Of a stretch of 64,000 nt of DNA, positions 1-10,276 are shown one piece after another. The position numbers and the translations under genes are program-made. The notes under the pieces are model-generated. The model saw nothing but the letters and a program-made list of their open reading frames with translations, did not search any database and had not been told where the DNA came from. Each line of letters starts with the position of its first letter. Position 1 is the first letter of the stretch. Location of the stretch: contig OX419341.1 of assembly GCA_948470475.1 (NCBI GenBank), forward strand, positions 26,816,317-26,880,316, written 5' to 3'. This stretch comes from Galaxea fascicularis (taxonomy: Eukaryota; Cnidaria; Anthozoa; Scleractinia; Euphylliidae).

Positions 1-2
1 AT

Positions 3-2227
3 AGTCTAGAAATTGCCCACCGTGACCTGAAGCCGGCCAACGTACTGATTTCCAATCAGCACTATTGTGATCTGCAGAATAGCCAGGAAATGCAGAGGTA
101 CATCTCGATAAGACCTGTCATCTGCAAGCTTGCTGATTTTGGTGAGAGTCGCTCACAAATGCTTCAGACAAACAGAATAAATGATCCTGCCACAAATCAG
201 GGATTCAGAGGAACTATTGCTTTTATGGCGCCAGAAATACTTGTGCCCCAAGGCCACCTCCAGGGGAAGAAAATGTCCCTCGACGATTTGAAAAGGATCG
301 ACATTTGGGCTCTTGGACTTGTCTTTTACTGCCTGGTGAACCCAAGTGTTTCTTTCCCATACGAGCGAGAGGCCAACAGTCTTCGGGATATCCTGATGTT
401 GCTTCAACAGAGAAGGCATCCCTCAGCTGACCCAAAGTTTCAATCCAAACAAACCACAGTTTGGTCCCATGTACAAGATGCTTTCCGTGCTTGTACAAAA
501 TATGATTCTTCTGAAAGATTAAACGCCTCCCAGGTGCTACTTGTTTTGCACGCCAATCTCCCTACCGGTAGACATGCCATAGGTAAGTTTATCCATCAGC
601 CCATCAGTCATTCAGTCATTCAGTCGGTCTTAGTCAGTGCGTCAGTGGGTCAATTAGTCAGTCAGTCAGTCAGTCAGGCCATCAGTCAGTCAGTCAGTCA
701 GTAAGTCTATCTGTCAGTCAGTCAGTCTTTCAGTCAGTCAGTCAGTAAGTCTATCTGTCAGTCAGTCTGTCAGTCAGTCTAATCAACACCAGGCAGTCAG
801 AAAGTGAGTCATTAAGTCTGTCAGTTAGTCGGTCAACGAGTCTGAATGCATTCATTTGCTTAAGTATTTTTCTGTGTAATACATATATATTCATGAAAGA
901 CTGTCTTATAATTTAAGCTATATAATGATCAATGTAACCGTGCCCCATAATTTACCACTATGGTCAAATCTGCATTTGTTGCCGGAAATAGTAAGTACTG
1001 TGAGTGGCAACTCCTCAAGTTATAAGTGGAATGCACTCGTCAGTGGTCTGTCACACGGTAGTGCAAATGTTTGTTCTCTGTGATTTTTGGAGTACCCATA
1101 TCCTAATATGCTAGTTTAGAAGCGATCAGTTGCGATCGTTTACACTAGAAGTGAAATCATCTTAACTCTTACCAAGAACATTCAATAATTCTAAAGTCTT
1201 CTTAAATTGAGCTCAGTTCCTGTTAATGGTTGTTTTTTGTTGGACAGATGGGAGACAGAAATTCCCAGATAGAAGCCACTTGTTGGGAAACCCAGCCCGC
1301 AAACAAGACGTTCAGTGGTATATTGGTGATGATGGAGAGGCAGCGCTTAAATACGTTCTCGATGAGCTGAAGAAAACCTCTGACAGTGAAGTGCGCATGA
1401 GTCGCAACAAAGATAGTGAAGATATTTCGATGAGCTTCATGCATGGTGGAAAAGAGTGGGTGGTGAAATTTTCTTCGCACTTTCCAAGGTCCAAAGCAAG
1501 TTTGACCAGTGATGGAGAAAACCGAGGCGAGATTGGCGGTGAAACTGTGGAAATTGCAGTCAGACGGATGATTGATCTTCTGTTCTCGCCTATGAATCAA
1601 CCCAAAGGCACCGTTCAGTGGTACGATGGTGACGAAGGGGTAGTCAACTTGAGATATGTCCATGACGAACTGAAAAAGATTGCTGCGGGAGAAGTGAGAA
1701 TGAGTCGACGAAAGAGCACGCTAGATATTACTTTGGCATTTGAGCGACAAGGCCAAGCATGGCAAGTCAAATTCCCTTCCAGTTTTCCAAGATCCTACGT
1801 AACCCTGGTGAAAAATGAAGAGGAACTTGGAACGGTTGGTGGCGATACAGTGGAGGCTGGCACCAAAGAGATAATCAGGCGGATAATAGGCCAGTGGTAT
1901 GCAACCGATGGAGGAGAGGCATCTCTCAGATACGTTTTCGATGAATTGACGCAAATCGCCGACGATGAGGTACAAATGAGTCGCCATTTAGACACTCAAG
2001 ATATCACCCTGGCCGTGACGCATCATGGGCAACAGTGGCAAGTCAAGTTCCCCTTCAATTTTCCACACTCCAATGCAAAGGTGACTTTTGATGGTCACGT
2101 ATATGCTGTGGTTGGTGGTGAGACTTTACAAACGGCTGTCGAGGCGATAAAAAACCGTATCTTGTCTGTCGATAATCCAGCAGCTAAGACTGTGTTTTGG
2201 AAAGCAGTAACATGTTCTCCCAGCTGA
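3..2227 (+). CDS. Protein kinase with three C-terminal tandem modules (3' part of gene)
   Basis: Two exons are visible, 3-582 and 1248-2227; the 5' part lies outside the window. Exon 1 ends AG|GTAAGT in phase 1 and the next exon follows a TTGGACAG acceptor in the matching phase. The first exon encodes the second half of a Ser/Thr-type kinase domain: HRDLKPAN catalytic loop, DFG, a GTIAFMAPE activation-segment end and DIWALG. This suggests an active kinase, since the catalytic Asp, Lys, Asn and DFG Asp are all present. About 40 residues separate HRDLKPAN from DFG, more than usual. Exon 2 encodes three tandem modules (about 1310-1612, 1613-1891 and 1892-2190), each with a QWY start, RYVxDEL, EVxMSR, DIxL, WQVKFPxxFPxS and VGGxTV. 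I do not recognise this module; it could be a ligand- or partner-binding domain. The stop at 2225-2227 ends the gene. Confidence 0.82.
594..840. repeat. CAGT microsatellite in kinase intron
   Basis: Imperfect (CAGT)n / (GTCA)n array occupying the first part of the intron, just after the splice donor at 583. It can be read through as a repetitive peptide, which is why the exon-1 frame appears to continue past the donor. The rest of the intron (841-1247) shows nothing recognisable. Confidence 0.85.
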
Positions 2228-4535
2228 ATTATCAGAAACAGAACTTCTTGATTCGATAAAGTGCTCAACGTTAGTACACTGTATATGTTGTGGTATGAAT
2301 TTTACTTTGGTATGAAATTATTTCCTACCAGTGTGAAATTTTTCAACCAGTATGATTTTTTTAAGCCGACTGGAAATTTAACTTATGTTTTTGCTTGAAT
2401 TCTCTGTTTCCAGAAAGTGCATGACCACCCAACATGATCACATATGTTCTTATAACAAAATCATTACTCAAGGATCACAAAAGTTCGGTTTTTAATAGCC
2501 TACAAACAGGCTCTCCATTTGGGTTATTCCGAGAGATGGTCCCGTCGATTGAAGAGCCTGTTTGCAGGCCAAGTTTTCAATAGCGTTCACCCGGCGTGCA
2601 TGCCGACAGATAATAATAGTTTACATACAAACAAGATGGCTATTTCTAGATCTGAAGGTAAACCGGAATTGTTACAATGATATTTTGCAAAAATTCAAAG
2701 TTTCAACAGTAGTATGATAAGATTTTCCAGCGTTACTCGATGTGAAATATGCCAGTGCTTTCAATCTTTTCCCTAAGTCTAATTTTAGCTAAAAAGGTAT
2801 GTAAGCGATCACTTTGTCGCCCACCAAGGGTGGTCGCTGGCGAGAGAGTATTTGAATGTAATTCGGCATCATTATACCAAACAGACACCCGATTGTTGAC
2901 TCCATTTATTGTCTCAAAAGACTGAACTTTTTATACGGGTCTCCTTAATTTACAACTGATAAATCATCACCGGATTTCCCCTGACTCACAAACGCCCCAA
3001 GCGTTAATTAACTTTTGAGGTAATTTGGTGCGGTGTTTATTGGAGGCAGGCGTTCATTAGAAGGAGGTGTTTTTTAAACAATCCTAGGTCTCAACTTGTA
3101 TCTCAGATGAGACTGCCTCTAACAGACGGTTACTGGCAAACACAAACCAGAGATAGGACGGGTCGTTTCCGCATTGTTCAACACACTCACACCGAAGACA
3201 CCGATAGTGCTCAATGACTCTTCAGAGATAGACGAAGAAGAGAAAAGAAAAACTATTGTACTTTGAAGCCGAGAAGGAGGCCATTAGAAAGATCCCTCCC
3301 ATTATTTGGATTCATTCGGCTGCCAACTAAAAATAAAAAATGAAACTGACAATATTGCAGCACAGGGATTATTGTAAGAAAACGCCACTACGGTGTGCGA
3401 GGTGCTTCCTGTGTGAAGGGGTAGTGGGGGGGGGGGGGAGGGAGGGTGGGTATACGAGAGGGAGGCGTTTATTTGAGGCTAGGTGTTCTTTAAAGGAAAT
3501 ACGCTACTTCAACCATAGCCAATCCAACTGAAATCAGATACCGATTTTATAGTTTCACGTTTAACTATCAAGAAAAGTAGGAGTATTGGTTTATAACAAA
3601 AGAACGAAAAACTATCAGTATACTCGACTGCTTGGGGAATACAATTATTCTGCCATGAGAATAGCGTGCAAAGATATTAGGACACATAAACGCAAGTAAC
3701 TTTTGGTCGTTAACTCGTAGCCTGAAAGTCTTAAAAACGTTAGGAAAAATAAAGCAACTAGAGATTAAAGGGGAAGGAAGAAATAGTTGCCAAGATTGCG
3801 ACTAATGTAGTGGTGACGAACAACTCAAAGCTAACTAGCGAAAAAACGTCTCGTACTGCGGCTAGGTTAAATCCTAAAAGTAGTTATCGACAACAATTTC
3901 CCTCAGCTCGTCCGTGGAGGCCCTTAATGAATTTCGGAGAAAACACGTATACTTTTGCAAATACAAAACGCGATCAGACCAATTTGGCTTTTCGGCCGCA
4001 CAAACAGCAAAGGGGGCTTCTGCCCAGTGCAGCTCTGCTGGACGTAGAATCAGTCAGGTAGTAGTCGAATACCGCTTGACTGAACATAGTTACTTCAGTC
4101 TGGTAATCATCATTGCTCATTGTCTCAGCCTGCAACCGGCCGCGTTGTCAAAGCGTTATTTTGCATTGGTTACACATTTTCTTTTAAAATAACCCACATT
4201 TAAAACTACACTGATATACAATGGTTACCTTTGGTTGCTGCATTGTCCTGAATCATGCTGGTCAGCCATTGAATCAGAAATTAGGTTTACAATCTTTGCA
4301 ATCTACGTACAATCTAAGCTTTTTCTTAATCAGTCAGTGATGCGGAGGGGTTCAAGAGTTACGGCACCAAGTACTACAACAGAAATCTACTACAAAAACA
4401 ATCAGTCAGTCATGCACAGTCAGAATGTCAGGCTATGCCACAATGTTTCTTACAGTTCTCCCCTCAGTAAACTCGCACATCGGTTGTAAACTGCTGCAAA
4501 GGACTTTCATTCAGTTGATGCATTTTCGAAGGCCT
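2228..4535. other. Intergenic; small hairpin and degenerate repeats
   Basis: No supported gene. A 17-bp inverted repeat with one mismatch (2498-2514 with 2553-2569) forms a hairpin. A G-tract lies near 3426-3440, and GGAGGCGTTTATT-like motifs near 3040-3070 and 3460-3480 look like worn repeat copies. Short open frames here have no protein-like composition. Confidence 0.5.
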
Positions 4536-4913
4536 TCACTGCAAGTTGTCCGCGCCACCCGGCCTGGATGTAGTCAGCTTCCCTGTCATAGGATCGAAGT
4601 ACAGCCTAGTATCACCTGGCCTGGATGTAGACAGTTTCCCCGTCCTAGGATCGAAGTACAGCTCATTATCATCTGGCCTGGATGTAGACAATTTCCCCGT
4701 CCTAGGATCGAAGTACAGCTCATTATCATCTGGCCTGGATGTAGACAGCTTCCCCGTCCTAGGATCGAAGTACAGCTTATTATCATCTGCAGGCCTTGAA
4801 GCCGCCCTGGATCCCTGCCCTGCAGCTTGCGTGTTTAACGGCACAAGGTGGTTGGCTGGCCTAGTCATGAGTTTTCCCGTTGCAGGATCAAAATAAAGGC
4901 TACCTTGATTCAT
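4536..4913 (-). CDS. Small YFDPxTGKL-repeat protein (125 aa)
   Basis: Single-exon minus-strand gene. I place the start at the ATG at 4913, giving MNQGSLYFDP; the open frame extends 20 codons further, but the paralogue at 6575-6790 also begins right before its first motif. The protein has one N-terminal YFDPATGKL unit, a 25-residue linker, then four tandem 19-residue units of the form LYFDPxTGKLSTSRPxDxx. There is no signal peptide or membrane segment. YFDPxTGK resembles, by eye only, the aromatic-Gly repeats of bacterial cell-wall-binding proteins; homology is not claimed. Function unknown. Related copies lie at 6575-6790 and 11959-12217. Confidence 0.62.
   Translation of the reverse strand: MNQGSLYFDPATGKLMTRPANHLVPLNTQAAGQGSRAASRPADDNKLYFDPRTGKLSTSRPDDNELYFDPRTGKLSTSRPDDNELYFDPRTGKLSTSRPGDTRLYFDPMTGKLTTSRPGGADNLQ
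4560..4790. repeat. 57-bp coding minisatellite
   Basis: Four tandem copies of a 57-bp unit (starting near 4560, 4617, 4674 and 4731) encode the 19-residue repeats of the minus-strand gene. The copies are nearly identical, and the unit length is a multiple of three, so copy number can change without breaking the frame. Confidence 0.9.
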
Positions 4914-6574
4914 TATTGTGAGTTTGTTCACCGGAGTAATGATTTTCAAAGCCAATTTCGAAATTAATATCAAGCGGAACGTTCTCTAATTTCCAAGAAA
5001 AGAATGACCTGACTGACAAATTTGCTCCTCCCACTAAATACGAACAGACGTTGATTTTGTCACAAGTAAGCATGCCACGGCAGAAACTCTTTACGTATGT
5101 GTGTGTTCAAGGAACCTGCTATTCCCAGAAATGTTTTGATCACTGTATGCTGTTATTGAATTTCGTGGATTGTTTGCATGAGTATCGTAACCCATGGATA
5201 TTTGCCTTTGCGGGCTGGGTTTTAAAAAGGAAGACAGAAATATTGAATTACATGGGGAATGAGTCCAAGCCTTCGTTTTCTCAACGGAGGGAAACGTCGA
5301 CTCGGAGCCCAGGCAGCCTACACGTTAAATCCGATCGGATACATTAGTCTGTTGACGATTGCGTTACGATTTTAGCCCTTTATAAGACAATGTATGAGAA
5401 TGCTTCGAAAATTGCTCTAAATGCTACGTGTAGAAGATAATTTAAATGAAAATGGCTTACCTCATATTTGCATTACGTTATTTTAATGTCTCTGGGTTCG
5501 TAGAAGTGGTTTAAAGCCATTTAGACGAAATTTTACCTTCTGGCGGTTTGATTCGTCTAATGTCACGTATTAATTGTATTCAACGTCTGGGCCGCCTGTG
5601 CTCAGAGGTGTACTTTGCACCTCATTGGGTTGACGTCAAATGGTATTGTATTCCAAACACTTTCGTTTTCGAGGGGTTTATCCCTCAAGAATTCTTGCAT
5701 TTCCTTCGGGGTTTGTCTCGCAGTTCTCTTGGACGTATTTTTGGAATTTCAGCCGAAGACACTGAACTTGTGAAGTCGAAGCAATGCTTCGTCGATCTAA
5801 CTTGGCATTTCACTGATCAATGAATAAAATATCAACGGGTATGCCTCCTTCTTTGGTCCGAATTTTAATGAAAAATTCAAAGCAGTTGCTGTGTTAAAGG
5901 GTTGAACAATTTCTGGGGTAGAATCTTCTCTCTAAGTCATTCTATCTAAGCTGAATGAAATAAATTTTGTGACAATTGGAAAGGGGGGGGGAGAATGGGC
6001 AAACAATAGAGAGGGATAAAACTTACAGTATATAAGGCACTTTCTAGGGTTTCTTATCATGAATTTCTTTTAACGCGCTCACAAGCAACATTTCATGTCT
6101 TTATTGGAGACCAGAAAGCTTATTATTATAATTAAAATCAATGAAACGACAGTTCGTGTGCGTTGATGCCTTGTGAAATATTCTCCTTCTCTCGGCCTTC
6201 ATCCGTAGCCGCCATGTTTGTTAGCGGCTCGTGGTCTCCTGACAGTTCGTTAAGTACTTGTGGTATTGTAGTCTATTTGAAAGTGAACGGTTAATCACAG
6301 TAAGGCTGACTTAATAAAAATAAAAAAAAATACAGTGATCGTTGTCGATTAACTCAGTGAGAGACGCTCTAAAGAGGCAGAATATAACCCCACTCCACGA
6401 GGAATATAAAGCCACCCTCACCGACGAGTTATTTGCTTTAGTATCATAAGCAAAACAAAGGCATCTTCAGTACACGCATTATATCATAAGTAACTCTAAA
6501 ATTGAATAAGTCGATTAAATGCCCTGGTGCAGCTTTCATGTGTTCCCATTACATCCCACTGGTGCCAGACAAGG
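4914..6574. other. Intergenic; no supported gene
   Basis: AT-rich spacer. A plus-strand open frame at 5581-5823 has a reasonable amino-acid mix but no recognised domain and no splice or homology support, so it is not called. A G-run at about 5983-5991 and short A-tracts are the only low-complexity features. Confidence 0.45.
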
Positions 6575-6790
6575 TTACTTGAGTAACTGTAGTTTGCGTT
6601 CAGCGTTGAGGACATCCTTATCAGTTCCTACTGTGTTGTGATGTTCTGCTGTTCTCTGCACATGAAGGCCAAAAAATCCGCCAGGTCCCTGCTTGTTCAT
6701 ATCTAATGCAATAGCTTTGTCATTATTTGGCCTTTTCGTGGAGAGCTGTCCTGTTGCAGGATCAAAATATAAGTTTTCTGAATTTTCCAT
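6575..6790 (-). CDS. Small single-motif YFDP protein (71 aa)
   Basis: Minus-strand single-exon frame starting MENSENLYFDP at 6790. It has one YFDPATGQLSTKRPNND unit followed by a conserved MNKQGPGGFF block and a charged tail. The MNxQxxGGFF block recurs in the frameshifted copy at 11959-12217, so the family consists of a YFDP unit plus a GGFF block, and the 4536 gene is a repeat-expanded variant. It is divergently oriented to the JAB gene at 7595, with about 800 bp between the two starts. Function unknown; coding status rests on the paralogy. Confidence 0.58.
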   Translation of the reverse strand: MENSENLYFDPATGQLSTKRPNNDKAIALDMNKQGPGGFFGLHVQRTAEHHNTVGTDKDVLNAERKLQLLK

Positions 6791-7447
6791 CCTGGTTAGT
6801 TTCGGTTTTCAGTGTCGAAAGATCTCGAAGAGCGCTGATTTCTTGATTTCTTGAGCTTCGATCTTTGGTTCTCAAACACCTGCCCGTGACTATGAAAGCA
6901 ATTTCGCTATACGCAGGCTACCGAAAATAGTGACTGCATAGCCAAACTCGTTTTCCAAGAATTGTTTACGAATTTTTGCCTGCAGCTGATTGGCAGTAGA
7001 GTTCCGAGAAACGTCGGAACAGATTTTCAATTTGATTTGCTCCGCCTCCCTGCCCCCACCCCCTACCCCCGGGAGAGTTTGCTGTTCAATTCTCAGAAAT
7101 GTTCGACGCAGTTGAACGCGTGAAGCGATTCCATCCAGTTGTTTGGTATTTGTCGAATTTTCTTCGAGTCTTTCTACAGGAAGCGCTTGCAAACAGGCAG
7201 GTTTTTGCTTTCGAAGCCCGCTGTGCTGGAAAGAAAAATGAAATCAAACATTTTTTTTTAGTTTCCAATCATTAAATTTCTTTTGCGTGACATCATTTAT
7301 GTTCCAAATAACCCATCTCACTAAAATTCAAATTCAGTCACACTAGTTTTCCAAAACTGATTTTTAATGTTACATCCGCTTCGAAAATGATTCCGTTGAA
7401 ATGAAAGCTGGGAATGAAATGAGCAAGCCAGGGAGTCAAGGAAGTGG

Positions 7448-7504
7448 TTTGCGTGACATTGTTGTCAATTTTATCATTTCCGAGAAAGTTTGACCTCCGC
7501 AATG
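7448..7504 (+). promoter_or_regulatory. Conserved block upstream of JAB gene 1
   Basis: A segment about 90-150 bp before the start codon, with TTTGCGTGACA, GAAAGT and TGACCTCCGCAATG, matches 13259-13314 upstream of the second JAB gene. Conservation of non-coding sequence at the same relative position suggests promoter or 5' UTR; it may also simply be unerased duplication. Confidence 0.45.
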
Positions 7505-7594
7505 AATAATCTGCGATAGCAAGCATTTAATCAAACCCTTAGTGCGAGCGGTGGTAGTCTTAACCCTGGCGAGTTTGTCTTTTTCTAATTTAAG

Positions 7595-10276
7595 ATGTGG
7601 ATGTGGAATTACATCGCAGGAAACAACGACAGGAAGTTTGAAGTCGAAATTTACGAGGAAGATTACAAAGAGCTGTGCGCTCACGTCCTGAGAAAACCGA
7701 ACATTGAAACAGGCGGAGATTTGTTTGGTTTGTGGGTTGACGAGTATAAGGCTGTTGTTCAACTCGCTCTTGGTCCCGGTCAAGAATGCAGAAGAACTTC
7801 GACTTCGTTCTATCAAGATGTAGAATACCTGAAGAACGTCGGTTCGTATTTAACGCAGAACGAAGGACTTTGCCACATTGGAGAATGGCATTCACATCAC
7901 CAACTTGGTTTGGCTCGGCCCAGCGGTGGAGATGAGAACACGGTGTGGAACAACATGCCGGCCTACAAGCTGTCCAAGTTCGTTATATTCATCGCCAACA
8001 TAGAAGCATCCCACAAGAGTTATAAAGTGAACATAGGCTGCTTCCTGTTTGAAATTGACAGCAAAGGGGATCGCCTGCCAGTGCTACAAGGAGTGTTCAA
8101 GATTCTACCCTCCAGAAATCCATTTTCGCGGAAAACGGAAGTTTGCCTGAAAAGAGAAAAGGGAGCAGAGAAGCTAAGAGGTAAAGAGGCAAACATCGAT
8201 ATCGAAATTCTGAAGCTCAAAGGAGAACGAGAATCGCCATTTGTGACCATGATGCGGAGACCGCATTTTGAAGTCGTGATCTACGAGGAAGATTACAGTA
8301 AGCTGCGTACGTGGGTCCTGGAAAAACCAAACATTGAAACGGGTGGAGATCTGTTTGGTTTGTGGGTTGACGAGCACAAGGCTATTATTCAAGTCACCCT
8401 CGGTCCCGGTCAAAGATGTAAAAGAACTTCGGCTTCTTTCTATCAAGATGTGGAATACCTGGAGAAAGTCGGTTCGTATTTAACGCAGAACGAAGGACTT
8501 TGCCACATCGGAGAATGGCATTCACATCACCGGCTTGGTTTGCCTCGGCCCAGCGGTGGAGATGAGAACACGGTGTGGAACAACATGCCGACCTACAAGC
8601 TGTCCAAGTTCGTTATATTCATCGCTAATATAGACGCCTCATTTTGTAACATGGTGCAAGGAGTGAATGTCAACTGCTTCCTGTTTGAAACTGACAAGGA
8701 AGGACATCGCCTACCAGTGCTACAAGGGGAGTTCAAGATTCTACGGTCCGAAAATCCTTTTTCCCGTAAAAAGGAAGTGAAGGAGAAAAGAAAAGAAGGA
8801 GCAGAAAGGCTAACAGGGAAGAGAATTAACTCATCGGAATGGAACGGAAATAACACAAAGCATCCTAAGACGGAGAGGAACGAAAGACACAAGTATTCAA
8901 CCCCTGGAACAAAACAGGAAAACCATGCAAACAGTGGAGGCTGTGCGAGCGCTGTTCAGGTTGGAACGTCTGGTCATGAAAACAAGAAGGCTCACGTGCC
9001 TAAGTTACCCTTGCGGCAAAGTGATCTAAGGCCGGACTCTATAACGCCTGGTTATAAGGATAAGGAGACAGATGGGGTACACGAAGAGCCACCAGAGGTA
9101 AACAAGGGAAGCTCCGGAAGTGAGAGCAAGACCGAGACGTCTGAGCCTAACATCAGTGGTAGAAGTTTGGAAGTCGATCAGCATTCAAGCTACCCAAATG
9201 ACACGGAAACGCCTAGTAATAAGGATACAGAGCAGCGTGATGTAACAGCAAAGCCACAAGAGCCTGTAAACAAGGGAAGCTCTGGAAGTGAGGACAAGAC
9301 GGAAACGTCTGAGCCTAACATCAGTAATAAGAATCTGAAGGTCGATCAGCATTCAAGCGAACCAAAGGACCCGGAAATGTCTGGTGGTAAGGACAAGAAG
9401 CCAAAAGGTTCAACAACTAGTGGACCAGCAGAGGAAGAAGAAAGTAAAGACGATGAAGGAGGAGAAGAGAGAAGTGGCTCGACAGAAGATGACAAAATTT
9501 GCCTTCAGCCCTCAAACAGCCCACAAGATCAGCCTTCAAACAGTGAAGCGGAAAAGGAAAGAAGTGCAGAGAGATGTGGAGGCCCTGAAGCACCTGATGA
9601 TACGGCAGAAAGTATTCGAAATGGCCGTGACGACAATCGTGACAGTGCTGATCTCTTGCCGGATGTTAAGATACAGCGAAAAAACTCAGGAGATTCCGAG
9701 ATTCCTGATGAAGAGCACACCAGTCAGGAAAGTTTAACAACAGGTGTACCAGCAGCGGGGCAGAGTGAAGAAAAGGCTGACGAAAAAGCTGATGAAGGTG
9801 CGAAAAACAAAGACAAAATAGGGCTGGAAAAGAACCTAGGTGGAGACGAAACTGGAAAAGGTAAAGAAGAGGAAACACAGGAGCACTTGAAAGAAAAGAC
9901 TAAAAACACTGGAAATGTTGATTATCAGGAAAAAACGCCTGCAGTGGACACGGCAGGAGAGATGGAAAACGATTCAAGGACAGATGAGTCGAACGAAGCA
10001 CCAAAGACCATAAGCAAAGAGCCTGGCGAGGATCTGGAAAGTCAAGTGGGAAGTGCCAGTGCTGCTGGAAAGCTAAATCCTAAAGTGCCGGCTGAAACAC
10101 CTGGCAAACAGCCGCAACAAAGTACAAGTACCAACGCTAAAGAAAAGCTGCAACCAGAAAACTTCATCGACAAAGTGGGCACCAAAACAACAGACGTTGG
10201 TGTAAAACAAGTGCTGTCAGCAGCTCAGGAGAGAAAAGAGGATGCTGAGGGGACAAAAGTAAAGAAGACAACATAG
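7595..10276 (+). CDS. Tandem JAB/JAMM-domain protein 1 (893 aa)
   Basis: Intronless. Two JAMM (MPN+) metalloprotease-like domains lie at about residues 14-175 and 220-390. Each carries the putative catalytic Glu in IETGGDLFG (E38, E248), the zinc-binding EWHSHH (H99/H101, H309/H311) and Ser/Asp in RPSGGDEN (S110/D113, S320/D323). In JAMM enzymes these residues bind zinc and cleave isopeptide bonds of ubiquitin-like proteins, so both domains look catalytically competent; the substrate is unknown. The H-to-S spacing is eight residues rather than the canonical seven. From about residue 400 the protein is a long, charged, low-complexity tail (K/E/S/T-rich) holding two copies of an NKGSSGSExKTETSEPNIS unit. 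No signal peptide or membrane segment is seen, so it is probably cytosolic or nuclear. The start MWMWNY is the first ATG; homology with gene 2 begins at about residue 13. Confidence 0.85.
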   Translation: MWMWNYIAGNNDRKFEVEIYEEDYKELCAHVLRKPNIETGGDLFGLWVDEYKAVVQLALGPGQECRRTSTSFYQDVEYLKNVGSYLTQNEGLCHIGEWHSHHQLGLARPSGGDENTVWNNMPAYKLSKFVIFIANIEASHKSYKVNIGCFLFEIDSKGDRLPVLQGVFKILPSRNPFSRKTEVCLKREKGAEKLRGKEANIDIEILKLKGERESPFVTMMRRPHFEVVIYEEDYSKLRTWVLEKPNIETGGDLFGLWVDEHKAIIQVTLGPGQRCKRTSASFYQDVEYLEKVGSYLTQNEGLCHIGEWHSHHRLGLPRPSGGDENTVWNNMPTYKLSKFVIFIANIDASFCNMVQGVNVNCFLFETDKEGHRLPVLQGEFKILRSENPFSRKKEVKEKRKEGAERLTGKRINSSEWNGNNTKHPKTERNERHKYSTPGTKQENHANSGGCASAVQVGTSGHENKKAHVPKLPLRQSDLRPDSITPGYKDKETDGVHEEPPEVNKGSSGSESKTETSEPNISGRSLEVDQHSSYPNDTETPSNKDTEQRDVTAKPQEPVNKGSSGSEDKTETSEPNISNKNLKVDQHSSEPKDPEMSGGKDKKPKGSTTSGPAEEEESKDDEGGEERSGSTEDDKICLQPSNSPQDQPSNSEAEKERSAERCGGPEAPDDTAESIRNGRDDNRDSADLLPDVKIQRKNSGDSEIPDEEHTSQESLTTGVPAAGQSEEKADEKADEGAKNKDKIGLEKNLGGDETGKGKEEETQEHLKEKTKNTGNVDYQEKTPAVDTAGEMENDSRTDESNEAPKTISKEPGEDLESQVGSASAAGKLNPKVPAETPGKQPQQSTSTNAKEKLQPENFIDKVGTKTTDVGVKQVLSAAQERKEDAEGTKVKKTT

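Noticed and set aside
5548..5823. Possible 91-residue protein
   Set aside because: No recognised motif, no paralogue in the window and no splice support; left as intergenic.
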